The translations under genes were made by a program, and so were the position numbers. A stretch of 64,000 nt of DNA, from positions 62,001-126,000 of the forward strand of contig CAZVZG010000007.1 in the NCBI GenBank assembly GCA_964630785.1, read 5' to 3'. Of the stretch, positions 1 to 9,048 are shown piece after piece. The stretch's first letter is position 1, and each line of letters opens with the position of its first letter. The notes below the pieces were generated by a model. It saw nothing but the letters and a program-made list of their open reading frames with translations. It was not told the origin of the DNA and did not search any database. This DNA comes from JADLCX01 sp964630785 (lineage in GTDB: Bacteria > Planctomycetota > Phycisphaerae > Phycisphaerales > UBA1924).

Positions 1-1086
1 GACGGCGAACTTGCCGGTGGTGATCGTGCCGGTCTTGTCGAGCACGATCGTGTCGATGCTCGCGGCCTGTTCGAGATACTGGGTCTTCTTGATGAGGATA
101 CCCAGGCGGGCCGCCGACGCGAACGCCGCGACCATGCTCAGCGGGCTGGCCAGCAGCAGGGCCGAGGGGCAGGCCACGATGAGCACGGTGATCGCGCGGT
201 CGATGTCGCTGGTCATGAACCACACGATGAACGCGATGCTCAGCGTCACGGGCACGAAGAACCGGGCCACCTGCTCGACCATGAGCTGTCGCGGCGTGCG
301 GCTCATCTCCGCCTCGCGGATGAGCTGCGTCACCTTGCCGATGGTCGTGTCCTGGCCGACCTGCGTCGCCTTGAGCTCGATGAGCGAGGAGAGGTTGGTC
401 GTGCCGGCGTACACCGGCTCGCCCGGCTGCACCTCGTGCGGCATCGACTCGCCGGTGAGCGCGGCCTGGTCGATGGTCGATCGGCCGACCACCACCACGC
501 CGTCCACCGGCAGGTTCTCGCCGACGCGGACGCGGATGACGTCGCCGATTTTCACCTGGCTCAGCGGGACCTCGCGCTCGGCCCCGCCCTCGACCAGCCG
601 GGCCGAGTCGGGGGCACGGGAGACCAGGTCCTGGATGGCGCGGTCGGCGCCCCAGGCCCGCTGGCGGACGAACGAATCGGCTACGAGCAGGATGAACGCC
701 AGGAAGCCGGCGGTGAGGTAGTGCTGGTTGGCCAGCGACGCGAGGATCGCCAGCGCGCACAGGGTGGAGGTGGACATGTGCCCGTTCCAGATTTCTCTGG
801 CCGCGGCGATGAAGAGGGGCATGCCCAGCAGGATCGCGCCGAGGATGGCCGGCATGTCGGCGACGGCCGAAGGCACCGCTCCGGCGATGATGTACTTGGC
901 GATGACGCTGGCCATGAGCAGCACGCCGCCGACCAGGTAGAGCACCATGTAGCGCTCGAGCTTGATGTTGTGGTGCGAGCAGCAGGCCATGCCGACCGGA
1001 TCGTCGTCGTGGTGGTGGTCGCCGTGCGCGTGGGGGTGCGAGTGGTCGCCGTGGGCGTGTGTGTGAGCGTGGGCATTCGCGCTCAT
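1..1086 (-). CDS. Heavy-metal translocating P-type ATPase, N-terminal part (cut by window start)
   Basis: Inner-membrane cation pump; 362 codons are present and the rest lies beyond position 1. The start ATG (1086) is preceded by GGAG. The N-terminus is very histidine-rich (about 14 His in the first 30 residues, then CC-SHH), suggesting metal binding. Transmembrane segments follow, then the actuator-domain TGES motif, a transmembrane CPS motif near residue 303, and the phosphorylation motif DKTGTIT just before the window edge. CPx motifs in the sixth helix define the P1B group; CPS instead of CPC or CPH makes the metal uncertain (Zn/Cd/Co or Cu all possible). Confident on family, not on substrate. 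Confidence 0.9.
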   Translation of the reverse strand, partial: MSANAHAHTHAHGDHSHPHAHGDHHHDDDPVGMACCSHHNIKLERYMVLYLVGGVLLMASVIAKYIIAGAVPSAVADMPAILGAILLGMPLFIAAAREIWNGHMSTSTLCALAILASLANQHYLTAGFLAFILLVADSFVRQRAWGADRAIQDLVSRAPDSARLVEGGAEREVPLSQVKIGDVIRVRVGENLPVDGVVVVGRSTIDQAALTGESMPHEVQPGEPVYAGTTNLSSLIELKATQVGQDTTIGKVTQLIREAEMSRTPRQLMVEQVARFFVPVTLSIAFIVWFMTSDIDRAITVLIVACPSALLLASPLSMVAAFASAARLGILIKKTQYLEQAASIDTIVLDKTGTITTGKFAV

Positions 1087-1303
1087 GGTGGCTCCGGGTG
1101 AGGTGGAAGAGCGGCTCGGGATCGAGCGGCCGGAGAGGCGGCCGCGGCGGGAATCTTGCCGGTATCGACCCGCCGAGGCAACGTCCCACTGGTTATTCGG
1201 GTGTTGTCCGGGCGGAGAGTCGGCAACTGGTTTTTACGCGGGGCGCGTCGGTGGGGTTCGGTCGGGGTGCGGAAGCGATCGTGCTTTCGTACACTCCGGC
1301 CCG

Positions 1304-2536
1304 ATGGCGTCGCACTCCACCCCCCCTTCCCCCCCATCCCGAAACGCTGGCGATCGCGCCGGACCCGGCCGCGGCGGTCCTGCTTCGACCAGCGTCACCG
1401 TGCTGGGCATCGGCCAGATGGGCCTGGTGTGCGCGGGGATTCTGGCCGGGGTCGGCGGGAACGGGCTCGGCGGGAGTAATGGGGGGGGTGGGGGAAGCGG
1501 GGGTGGGAACGGTGGGGGGAATGGTGGGGGGAACGGGGGGGGGCGCGGGAAAGGCGAACCGGCGTCTGGCCGGGCGCAAGCGGTCCATCCGCGGGTGATG
1601 ATCTGGGGCCACAACGCCGACGAGGCGGACCAACTCACGCAGATGCGCTCCAGCCCCCGACTGTCGGAGTTTGTGCTGCCCGAGTCGGTCCGCGTGACCA
1701 GCGATCTGGCGCGTGCCGTGGGCGAGGCCGACATCATCGTCTCGGCGGTGCCGGTGCAGTTTGTCCGCGACGTGTGGCGGAAGGCCCGCGCGAGCGTGAA
1801 GCCCGCGTCGGCGGCGGGCGTCATTTCGGTGGCCAAGGGGATTGAGATCGGCTCGCTCCTGCGCCCGACGCAGATCATCGCGGATTGCCTGAAAGACGAC
1901 CCGGACGCGCGCCCCAGGGCGATGGGCGTGCTGAGCGGGCCAACCATCGCGCCGGAACTGGTGCGATGCCTCCCCGCCACGATGATCGCCGCGAGCGACT
2001 CGCCCGGGTTCGCCGCCCACATCCAGCGGCTCTTCAGCACCCAGTACCTGCGGATCTACACCCAGGACGACGTGCTGGGGGTGGAACTGGCGGGCGCGAT
2101 GAAGAACGTCATCGCCATCGCCGCGGGCGTGCTCGACGGGTTGCAGGCGGGTTACAACGCCAAGAGCGCGCTGCTGGCCCGTGGTCTGGCGGAGATCACC
2201 CGCCTGGGCGTGGCGATGGGGGCAAGCCCGGACACGTTCTTCGGCCTCAGCGGCGTGGGCGACCTGGCGACCACTTGCTTCAGCCCGGAGGGGCGCAACC
2301 GCTCCTGCGGCGAGGCGCTGGGCCGCGGCGTGCGGCTGGATGAGTACCTCAAGTCCATCCCGTACGTCGTCGAGGGCGTGGCCACGACCGAGGCCGTGAT
2401 GGAGCTGGCCCGCAAGTACAAGGTGGAGATGCCGATCACGCAGGCCGTGTTCGCAACGCTCTACGAGGGCATGGACCCGCTGGAGGGCATCGGGCGGCTG
2501 ATGAGCCGGGAGATGAAGGCCGAGCGGGTGGGGTGA
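1304..2536 (+). CDS. gpsA: Glycerol-3-phosphate dehydrogenase [NAD(P)+]
   Basis: Cytosolic enzyme reducing dihydroxyacetone phosphate to sn-glycerol 3-phosphate for phospholipid synthesis. About 410 residues. The Rossmann motif GIGQMG is at residues 35-40; GAMKN (catalytic Lys), GLSGVGDLATTC and GRNRSCGEALGRG follow in family order. The ATG at 1304 is chosen because it precedes the nucleotide-binding strand by about 30 residues; the frame is open upstream to 1085 but that part looks non-coding. Odd: a glycine/asparagine-rich insert (about residues 51-84) sits between the first Rossmann helix and the next strand, encoded by almost uninterrupted G. The family is normally about 330-350 residues. 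Confidence 0.93.
   Translation: MASHSTPPSPPSRNAGDRAGPGRGGPASTSVTVLGIGQMGLVCAGILAGVGGNGLGGSNGGGGGSGGGNGGGNGGGNGGGRGKGEPASGRAQAVHPRVMIWGHNADEADQLTQMRSSPRLSEFVLPESVRVTSDLARAVGEADIIVSAVPVQFVRDVWRKARASVKPASAAGVISVAKGIEIGSLLRPTQIIADCLKDDPDARPRAMGVLSGPTIAPELVRCLPATMIAASDSPGFAAHIQRLFSTQYLRIYTQDDVLGVELAGAMKNVIAIAAGVLDGLQAGYNAKSALLARGLAEITRLGVAMGASPDTFFGLSGVGDLATTCFSPEGRNRSCGEALGRGVRLDEYLKSIPYVVEGVATTEAVMELARKYKVEMPITQAVFATLYEGMDPLEGIGRLMSREMKAERVG
1481..1550 (+). repeat. Imperfect G-rich tandem tract inside gpsA
   Basis: Runs of 4-9 G separated by single T, A, AA or AAC, built on a repeating GGTGGGGGGAAT-like unit. It reads as Gly and Asn codons in the gpsA frame. Several closely spaced G-runs could form G-quadruplex DNA or RNA. 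Length polymorphism is likely for such a tract. Confidence 0.8.
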
Positions 2537-2589
2537 TGGAAGTGAGGGTCGTGGGGTGAGGGCCGAGTGCCGAGGCCGGGGTGGCGGGT

Positions 2590-2630
2590 GCCCCTGCTTG
2601 GCCGGGGCCTTGGCCGGCCAACCAGGGGGC
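2590..2630. terminator. Long GC-rich hairpin after gpsA
   Basis: The arms GCCCCTGCTTGGCCGG and CCGGCCAACCAGGGGGC pair over about 16 bp with one bulge and an 8-nt loop. It lies 53 nt after the gpsA stop and before the next promoter. There is no T-run after it, so it may be a factor-dependent terminator or a small palindromic repeat rather than a classic intrinsic terminator. Confidence 0.45.
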
Positions 2631-2699
2631 GATTGACAGTCGGAGATTGGCTCGCCGCACCGCATGGATAACCAGTGCGGCATCCATTCAGTGGCACCC

Positions 2700-2734
2700 G
2701 ATGATTGCGCGATCATCGTCCGGCTCAATATACT
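2700..2734 (+). promoter_or_regulatory. Putative promoter with operator palindrome for the nuclease gene
   Basis: A perfect inverted repeat, GATGAT-TGCGCG-ATCATC, spans 2700-2717. It is followed by TATACT (2729-2734), a good -10 hexamer, whose likely start of transcription falls at or next to the ATG at 2742. The mRNA could therefore be nearly leaderless. The palindrome would cover the -35 region, as an operator would. No strong -35 is visible. Confidence 0.4.
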
Positions 2735-2741
2735 CCGGACG

Positions 2742-3827
2742 ATGAAACGTTCGATCTGCATCGCGGCGATCACTCTTTGCCTGATACCCGTCGCTCCTGC
2801 CCTCGCCTGGGACTGCATCGGCCATCGCGCCGTCACGCTGCTCGGGCTGGACGGGTTTGCCCGCCTCGCGTCCGACGAGCCTCCGTTCCTCAAGGACGAG
2901 TCGTCGCGGCTCATGGCCGCGAGCAACGGGTGCGACCCCGACCGGTATCGGTCCGTCAGGTCGCTGTACTTGGCCCACGAGAACAACCCGGACCACTACC
3001 TGGACGTCGAGGACCTGGACCAGTTCGGGCTCACGCTGGACACGATCCCACCGCTGCGGAACGAGTACCTGCGCGATCTGATCATCGCCAAGCACACGCA
3101 CCCCGACAGTGTGAAACCCTACAACGAGCTGATGGACCCCGCCCGGCAACAGGAGTGGCCGGGCACCGCCCCTTACGCGGTGATGGAGCACTACGCCAAA
3201 CTCACGGCGGAGTTCAAGACCTGGCGCGTGCTCGACCGGCTCAACGACCCGGCGCGTGCGCCGGAACTGAACGCGACCAAGGCCAACGTGCTCTTCGAGA
3301 TGGGCCTGCTCGCGCACTTCGTGGGCGACCTGGCCCAGCCGCTGCACACCACGTCCCACCACCACGGCTGGATCGGCGACAACCCCGACGGTTTCACCAC
3401 CGACCGTCGCTTCCACTCGTACATCGACGGCGACATCCTGGTCCTGCAAGGGCTGGACTACCAGACCCTCGCACCCTCGTGCACGTTTGACCGCACGATC
3501 GACGCGGCCGACCCCTGGAAGGACGTCATCGAACACATCCGCCGCTCGCACGACCGGGTGCGTCCCCTCTACAAGCTCCAGAAGTCCGGCGAGCTCAACG
3601 GTGAGCCGGGCAAGGAATTCATCACCCAGTGCCTGTGCGACGGCGGGTCCATGCTCGCGGCCATGTACGCCGGGGCATGGAAGTCCAGCGAGATCAGCGA
3701 CAATGACGTGAAAGACTTTGTCCGCTACGACCGGTGGGGCTCCGTGAAAGATCAGCCCAAGCCGAAGCTCATGACGCCCGGCGATCACGCGGGTCACGAG
3801 CACACGGCGCCGGCGTCCAAGCCATGA
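2742..3827 (+). CDS. Exported S1/P1-type zinc nuclease family protein
   Basis: 361 residues. A signal peptide (about residues 1-22, ending in ALA) leaves a mature N-terminal Trp in WDCIGH. In S1/P1 nucleases and zinc phospholipase C the N-terminal Trp and this His bind zinc. The acidic DHYLDVE segment and the HFVGDLAQPLH motif supply the other expected ligands. It is likely a periplasmic nuclease or phosphodiesterase hydrolysing single-stranded nucleic acid or phosphomonoesters; phospholipase-type activity cannot be excluded. The ATG at 2742 is chosen because the signal peptide starts there; upstream in-frame codons cross the promoter. The stop overlaps the next start (ATGA). Confidence 0.8.
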   Translation: MKRSICIAAITLCLIPVAPALAWDCIGHRAVTLLGLDGFARLASDEPPFLKDESSRLMAASNGCDPDRYRSVRSLYLAHENNPDHYLDVEDLDQFGLTLDTIPPLRNEYLRDLIIAKHTHPDSVKPYNELMDPARQQEWPGTAPYAVMEHYAKLTAEFKTWRVLDRLNDPARAPELNATKANVLFEMGLLAHFVGDLAQPLHTTSHHHGWIGDNPDGFTTDRRFHSYIDGDILVLQGLDYQTLAPSCTFDRTIDAADPWKDVIEHIRRSHDRVRPLYKLQKSGELNGEPGKEFITQCLCDGGSMLAAMYAGAWKSSEISDNDVKDFVRYDRWGSVKDQPKPKLMTPGDHAGHEHTAPASKP

Positions 3828-4549
3828 GCGGCCTGCTCGACCCGATCCGGCCGGTGTTCCACGCGCTGCGTCGCGCGGGGCTGGACGTTCAGTCGCCGCA
3901 CAGGCGCGATGCCCTCAACCCGCTGACGGTGCAGAAGCGGCTGTTCGCCCGCGCCGGACGTGAGGTGCGGACGATCCTGGATTGCGGCGCGCACCACGGG
4001 CGCGTGGCCCGCGAGTACGCCGCGGCGTTTCCCGGGGCGAGCGTCCACAGCTTCGAGCCGACGCCGGGGACCTTCGAGACGCTCCGGCGGAACGTCGCGG
4101 CCCATCCCCGCATCTCGCCGGTGAACGCGGCGGTGGGCGTGACCGAGGGCGAGATGGATTTCTACATCGCCCCGTTCGAGCAGGCCAACAGCCTGCTGCC
4201 GCGGCATCCGGGGAATCCGGAGCGGGAACGGAAAGTGACGGTGCGCGTGCGACGGCTGGATGGGTATTGCCGCGAGCAGCGCATCGAGCGCATTGACATT
4301 CTCAAGCTGGATGTTGAAGGCTACGAGGGTCCGGCCCTGCGCGGTTGCGGCGAGGTGCTCGACGAGGGGCGAATCGCCGTGGTCTTTGCCGAGACTCGGT
4401 TCGACTCGGGCGGCGGGCTTAACACCACTTTCCCGGATTTGTGTTCGATCCTGTTGCCGCGGGGGTACCGGTTCGTCGGGCTCTACGACCCGCGGCACGA
4501 CGCCGAGCTCGTGTTCGAGTGGGGCGATGTGATGTTCGCGATGCTCTGA
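3824..4549 (+). CDS. FkbM-family methyltransferase
   Basis: 241 residues, S-adenosylmethionine-dependent O-methyltransferase fold. ILDCGAHHG is the SAM-binding loop (motif I), HSFEPTP the acidic motif II, and DILKLDVEGYE the typical FkbM C-terminal signature. Family members methylate sugars or polyketide hydroxyls; the substrate here is unknown. The start overlaps the nuclease stop by ATGA, so the two are probably co-translated, although no functional link is obvious. It ends one base before the convergent gene that follows. Confidence 0.85.
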   Translation: MSGLLDPIRPVFHALRRAGLDVQSPHRRDALNPLTVQKRLFARAGREVRTILDCGAHHGRVAREYAAAFPGASVHSFEPTPGTFETLRRNVAAHPRISPVNAAVGVTEGEMDFYIAPFEQANSLLPRHPGNPERERKVTVRVRRLDGYCREQRIERIDILKLDVEGYEGPALRGCGEVLDEGRIAVVFAETRFDSGGGLNTTFPDLCSILLPRGYRFVGLYDPRHDAELVFEWGDVMFAML

Positions 4550-5347
4550 TCAGACGCCCTGCTGCGTCGCGAGCGCCGGATCCGACCAGACCTCTTTGGC
4601 GAGCTGCTGCCACGGCAGGTGTCTGATGCACCGCGCGTGCATTCGTTCGAAGCGACCGAACGCGAACTCGATCTCGTCGGTGCCGGGCATGAACTGTTTG
4701 AGTTCGGCCACGAGCGGCCGCCAATGCTTGTGTTGGATGTGCCGATGAACATCGGTCCGGAACCGCCAGATCATGCCAAAGGCGGAGCCAACCCCGCCGA
4801 GGAACATGGCGAATCCGAGCGTGTTCATGGCGGGGTCGGGATGCGCCATGAAGATCACGCCGCCAACGATCAGCACGAACGTCGACAAGATGAGGAGTGC
4901 GGATATCCAATCGACGTTCGTGCGGCTCAATCGCTTCTGCAGGCGAACCTCCAGAGCGAAGATGGCGAGCACGATCAGATCGATCCGGTCTTCGGGTAGC
5001 AGATCGCCGGTCTTGGCACGCTCGTAAAAACTCAGCAATCGATCAAGGTCCGCCGACGCGTCCGGGTTGGTGCGCTCGGCTAGTTGGTCGATCGGGACCT
5101 CGGCGGCGTCCCCGGCGGGAACGAACTCCGCGAACTCGGCGGGGTCGGCTCGGTAGCGTCTGCCGCACACGGAGCACCGGGCCTCCGTCGCCAAGGGCTT
5201 TCCAGGACCGACGGGTTGGAAGTACAACGTGTGGTGCAGCCGGGTCTCTTCGATGATGTGGGGCCGGACGCTCCGGCAGTTCACACATCCCGCCGCGGCA
5301 ACGCCGAGCGTGTGGGTCTTTCGGGTCTGGCCGTGGGCGATGATCAT
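4550..5347 (-). CDS. Zinc-ribbon membrane protein of unknown function
   Basis: 265 residues, no recognised family. The N-terminus has two Cys pairs (CVNC and CSVCGRRY, about 40 residues apart), which look like a zinc ribbon. Two hydrophobic helices follow near the middle, separated by a short HPDPAMN-type loop, then a basic/acidic cytoplasmic tail. The start is ATG at 5347. It lies 51 nt downstream of glmS on the same strand and could be read through from it. Its stop abuts the convergent methyltransferase stop with no gap. Confidence 0.65.
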   Translation of the reverse strand: MIIAHGQTRKTHTLGVAAAGCVNCRSVRPHIIEETRLHHTLYFQPVGPGKPLATEARCSVCGRRYRADPAEFAEFVPAGDAAEVPIDQLAERTNPDASADLDRLLSFYERAKTGDLLPEDRIDLIVLAIFALEVRLQKRLSRTNVDWISALLILSTFVLIVGGVIFMAHPDPAMNTLGFAMFLGGVGSAFGMIWRFRTDVHRHIQHKHWRPLVAELKQFMPGTDEIEFAFGRFERMHARCIRHLPWQQLAKEVWSDPALATQQGV

Positions 5348-5398
5348 CGGGCGCCGCCTGTTTGGTCGCCGTGATTATCGCGTGTTTGCCGGTATCGG

Positions 5399-7255
5399 CT
5401 ACTCCACCGTCACGCTCTTGGCCAGGTTTCGCGGCTTGTCCACGTCGTGGCCGCGGGCCAGAGCGGCGTAATACGCCATGATCTGGAGGGGGACGACGGT
5501 GAGCATGGGGCTGAGCGGCTCGGGCACTTCGGGGACGTAGAGCACGTCGTGGACGTGGTCGGCGATGTGTTCGTCGCCCTCGGTGGCGACGGCGATGACG
5601 TGGCCGCCGCGGGCGCGGACCTCGTGGATGTTGCTGAGCACCTTCTCGTACTGGCGGCCTTTGTTGGCGATGAAGACGGCGGGCATGCCCTCGTTGATGA
5701 GGGCGATGGGCCCGTGCTTCATCTCGGCCGCGGGCATGCCCTCGGCGTGGATGTAGGAGATCTCTTTGAGCTTGAGCGCGCCCTCGAGAGCGGTGGGGTA
5801 GTTGTACCCCCGCCCGAGGAAGAGCCAGTTCTCTCGCTCGATGTACTTCTCGGTGACGCGCTTGATGCGCGGGGCCTGTTCGAGGATGCGCTCGATCTTG
5901 GCCGGGATCTGCTCCAGCTCGCGCAGCAGGTCGGAGCACTGGTTGGCGCCCATGAGCCGCCGGCGCGCGGTGAAGAGCGTGAGCATGGTCAGCACCGCCA
6001 CCTGGCCGAGGAAGGCCTTGGTGCTCGCCACGCCGATCTCGGGGCCCACGCGCAGGTACACGCCCGCGTCGGTTTCGCGCGAGATGGTCGATCCGACCAC
6101 GTTGACCACGCCTAGCGCCAGCGCCCCGCGGTCCTTGGCCTCCTGAAGCGCGGCCAGCGTGTCGGCGGTCTCGCCGCTTTGGCTGATGGCGACCACGACC
6201 GTGCCGTCCTCGATGATCGGGTTGCGGTAGCGGAACTCGCTGGCGTACTCGGTCTGCGAGGGGACCTTGGCCAGATCCTCCATCAGGTAACGACCGATCA
6301 TCGCGGCGTGCAGGGCCGTGCCTTGGGCGGTCAGGATCACGCGCTTGGCCCGGGTCAGGTCCTTGGCGAACTTGGAAAGCCCGCCGAGCGTCACCTTGCC
6401 GAGCTTGGGGTCGATGCGCCCGCTCATGCAGTTGCGCACGCTCTGGGGCTGCTCGAAGATCTCCTTGAGCATGAAGTGCTGGAACCCGCCCAGTTCGATC
6501 TGCTCGAGGTCGAACTCGAGCTGCTCGACCTTGGGCGTGACGGGCACGTTGTGGATCGTGCTCGTTCGGAAGCCTTCCTTGCGGGTGAGCTTCACGACGT
6601 TGTAGTCGTCGAGCGCGAAAGCGTGTGTGGTGTGGGCGACGATCGCGGCCGTATCGCTGGCGACCACGAACTCGTCGGCGCCGATGCCCACGTACAGCGG
6701 CGAGCCCTTGCGGGCCACCACGAGCGTGTCGGGCTCCTTCTCACAGATGACGGCGATCGCGTACGCGCCGTCCACCTCGCGAAGCGCCGCCTGCACCGCG
6801 GCTTCGAGGTTGCCCTCGTACAGCTCGCCGATGAGCATCGCGATGACCTCGGTGTCGGTCTCGCTGCCGAAGGCGTGGCCCTTCTCCTTGAGGTAGGTCT
6901 TGAGCGCGGCGTAGTTTTCGATGATGCCGTTGTGCACGACCGCGATGCCGTGGCGGTCGTCGCGGTGCGGGTGGGCGTTGTGCTCGGTCACGCCGCCGTG
7001 CGTCGCCCAGCGTGTGTGGCAGATGCCGAGCGTCCCGTCGAACGGGTGATGGGCGCCCGGCGCGGCCTGGGCCGAGAGTTGCTCCAGCCGCTCTTCGAGC
7101 ATGCTCACGCGCCCGACCGCCCGAGCGATGTTGAGCTTGCCGTTGATCACCGCGATGCCCGCGGAGTCGTACCCGCGATACTCAAGCCGCTTGAGCCCTT
7201 CGATGAGCAGGCCGCGGGCGGTCTTGTTGCCGATGTAGCCGACGATTCCACACAT
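5399..7255 (-). CDS. glmS: Glutamine--fructose-6-phosphate aminotransferase (isomerizing)
   Basis: Makes glucosamine 6-phosphate from fructose 6-phosphate and glutamine, the entry step to UDP-GlcNAc, peptidoglycan and LPS. 618 residues, the usual length. The N-terminus MCGIVGYIG gives the catalytic Cys1 of the class II glutamine amidotransferase domain; CHTRWATHG and HNGIIENY follow. Two SIS sugar-isomerase domains fill the second half (SQSGETADT, STKAF, MKHGPIALI), and the chain ends in KPRNLAKSVTVE, as the family does. Together with murQ, uppP and the amidase in this window it points to an active peptidoglycan cycle. Confidence 0.97.
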   Translation of the reverse strand: MCGIVGYIGNKTARGLLIEGLKRLEYRGYDSAGIAVINGKLNIARAVGRVSMLEERLEQLSAQAAPGAHHPFDGTLGICHTRWATHGGVTEHNAHPHRDDRHGIAVVHNGIIENYAALKTYLKEKGHAFGSETDTEVIAMLIGELYEGNLEAAVQAALREVDGAYAIAVICEKEPDTLVVARKGSPLYVGIGADEFVVASDTAAIVAHTTHAFALDDYNVVKLTRKEGFRTSTIHNVPVTPKVEQLEFDLEQIELGGFQHFMLKEIFEQPQSVRNCMSGRIDPKLGKVTLGGLSKFAKDLTRAKRVILTAQGTALHAAMIGRYLMEDLAKVPSQTEYASEFRYRNPIIEDGTVVVAISQSGETADTLAALQEAKDRGALALGVVNVVGSTISRETDAGVYLRVGPEIGVASTKAFLGQVAVLTMLTLFTARRRLMGANQCSDLLRELEQIPAKIERILEQAPRIKRVTEKYIERENWLFLGRGYNYPTALEGALKLKEISYIHAEGMPAAEMKHGPIALINEGMPAVFIANKGRQYEKVLSNIHEVRARGGHVIAVATEGDEHIADHVHDVLYVPEVPEPLSPMLTVVPLQIMAYYAALARGHDVDKPRNLAKSVTVE

Positions 7256-7400
7256 GGGTTAAAGTCCGGGTGAAGAAGAGATCGCCGACGGTGCGTCACC
7301 GGTCAGGGCGTGGTGTTCAAAGGCCAAGATCGACCGATGCGCGGCCCGCGAAGAGTTTATCCGTGCCCAGCCGGGGCACGAACGGTCGTGGGGTTGGTAT

Positions 7401-7446
7401 TCGTCGGGGGTCGGGGGTCATCGGGGTCATCGGGGACGATCGGGGC
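7401..7446. repeat. Short tandem TCGGGGTCA-like repeat upstream of glmS
   Basis: About five degenerate 9-10 nt units (TCGGGGG, TCGGGGGTCA, TCGGGGTCA, TCGGGGACGA, TCGGGG) lie 150-190 nt upstream of the glmS start, inside the 268-nt gap between glmS and the HD-GYP gene. Nothing else is recognisable in that gap. It may be simple-sequence drift or a regulatory array. Confidence 0.5.
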
Positions 7447-7523
7447 CCAGCGTGCTACGCGGCCGGTTGTTCTCGGGATCGCGTTCCCGGCGGATTTCCG
7501 TCCATCACCGCGGGGTTCGGCGG

Positions 7524-8825
7524 TTACGCGGCCTCGTTCTCGGTCACCGGCGAATCCAGCGTGATGCCCCCGCTGAGCGAACGCAGGTCGAACTCGTCCT
7601 TGAACAGCGGGTGGAAGTTGTCGTCCGCGACGTCCTCGCCGTCGGCGGACCGGACCGAAAGGGAGGGATTCCGAGCCAGGTCGATCGGATCGCCCAGGGC
7701 GTGCTCGCCCGACTTGGAGTCCGCGGGCAACAGCGGTCGCACGGTGGGGGAGCACGGCAGCGCGGGGTTCCAGCGAATCACCACGCACGCACGGCCGTCG
7801 TTGAGTTCGACGATCGAGCCGGGCGGATAGGCGGGCACGACCGCGGCCAGGGCCTTGAACACGTTGGCGTCGAGCTGGCCGGCTCGCACGAGATCGAGCA
7901 CGGAGCGCAGGGCCCGAACTCTCGCGGCCGCGCCGGCCGACCCTTCCTGCGCGGCCTCGCGACGCTGGCGGACGCGGTCGAAGACGTCGGCCACGGCCAC
8001 GATGCGGGCGAAGATGTGGATCTCGGAGCCGAGCAGCGCCCGCGGGGCGCTCCACAGGCGGGCCCGGCGCGGGAAGCCCGTGCCGTCGATCCGCTGGTGG
8101 TGGTGCAGCAGCACGGCCGCGGCCGTCGCGGCGATCTTGCCGCGGACCATCTCGAACCCCGCGATCGTGTGCCGTCTCCAGGCGACGTCGCTGTCGTCGA
8201 GGGTGCGGTACCAGCGATCGGCCGCGGCGGGGTCGATCCGTAACATGCCCAGGTCGTGCAGGAGCGCGCCCACGCCGAGGTTCTCGACGTTCTGGGCGCG
8301 CCGCGGGTTGATCTGCTTGCGCTCGGTCACCAAGTAGCCGTCGAGCTTGAGCCCCATCAGCAGGCTGATGAGGCAGACGTTGGCACAGTGCGCCAGCAGC
8401 GGCTGGCTGGTGTCGAGGATGCCCTCGATGAACACCGCGGCCTGCGGGTCGTCGAGCAGGCGCTGGATGAGCGCACGCACCGCGTCGGCGTAGATGTGAA
8501 AGTCCAGGTCGGCGTGGCAGCCGGCCGTGACCGCGTCGAACGCCACGCCCAGGCGTGAGGCGAGCTTGCCGTGCTCGGCCATGATCGCTGGGCTGGCATA
8601 CTGGAGCAGGTAGTCGGTCGCGGGGTAGGTGATCCACAGCCGCGGCACGCGCAGCTCGCGGAGTTTGTTGATGATCTCGCCGTCGAGACGCACGCCGGGG
8701 CGCAGCAGCAGGTGCTCGGGCTTGCCCGGGTGCAGCACCGGCAGGGCCAGCACCATGCCCGGAGCGGCGCGGGTTGTCGCGAGCCTCAACATCAACCGGA
8801 TATCGGCGATCGCGGGCATGGCCAT
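7524..8825 (-). CDS. HD-GYP-like phosphohydrolase (probable c-di-GMP phosphodiesterase)
   Basis: 433 residues. The N-terminal ~75 residues resemble the DUF3391-like segment that often precedes HD-GYP domains. The HD doublet is at residues 190-191 (LLHDLGM) and the signature is HHxxxDGTGFP (about 242-252). The canonical form is HHExxDGxGYP, so Glu is replaced by Gln and Tyr by Phe. HD-GYP enzymes degrade cyclic di-GMP, and this gene is divergent from the pilus operon, a common target of that messenger. No membrane segment is seen. The changed signature residues make activity uncertain. The start is ATG at 8825. Confidence 0.82.
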   Translation of the reverse strand: MAMPAIADIRLMLRLATTRAAPGMVLALPVLHPGKPEHLLLRPGVRLDGEIINKLRELRVPRLWITYPATDYLLQYASPAIMAEHGKLASRLGVAFDAVTAGCHADLDFHIYADAVRALIQRLLDDPQAAVFIEGILDTSQPLLAHCANVCLISLLMGLKLDGYLVTERKQINPRRAQNVENLGVGALLHDLGMLRIDPAAADRWYRTLDDSDVAWRRHTIAGFEMVRGKIAATAAAVLLHHHQRIDGTGFPRRARLWSAPRALLGSEIHIFARIVAVADVFDRVRQRREAAQEGSAGAAARVRALRSVLDLVRAGQLDANVFKALAAVVPAYPPGSIVELNDGRACVVIRWNPALPCSPTVRPLLPADSKSGEHALGDPIDLARNPSLSVRSADGEDVADDNFHPLFKDEFDLRSLSGGITLDSPVTENEAA

Positions 8826-9048
8826 GGCCTGTGGCGGCGGCTTTTGCGGACCCGCGTAGGCGGTTCTCGGACCTCGCTCATCGGACTGCGCGGTCTGCGC
8901 GTTGTGCCCGAACTTTGCCGCGGACCGCAGAGTCAGCCCGGGTCAACCCGCCGGTGCGGCTCGCCGATTGGCCCCGAGAGTTCCGCGGGTGCGGAGAAGT
9001 CGCCCGGATCGGCCGAGAGTCCACCGGTCCCGGCGGGAGGCATTGCCG

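Noticed and set aside
1193..2986. 597-codon minus-strand open frame over gpsA and the nuclease start
   Set aside because: Antisense to clear family motifs of GpsA; proline runs are just the complement of the G-rich insert.
7256..7523. Possible glmS ribozyme or riboswitch upstream of glmS
   Set aside because: The gap lacks the conserved ribozyme core and the class is known mainly from Gram-positive bacteria; only a short tandem repeat is visible.
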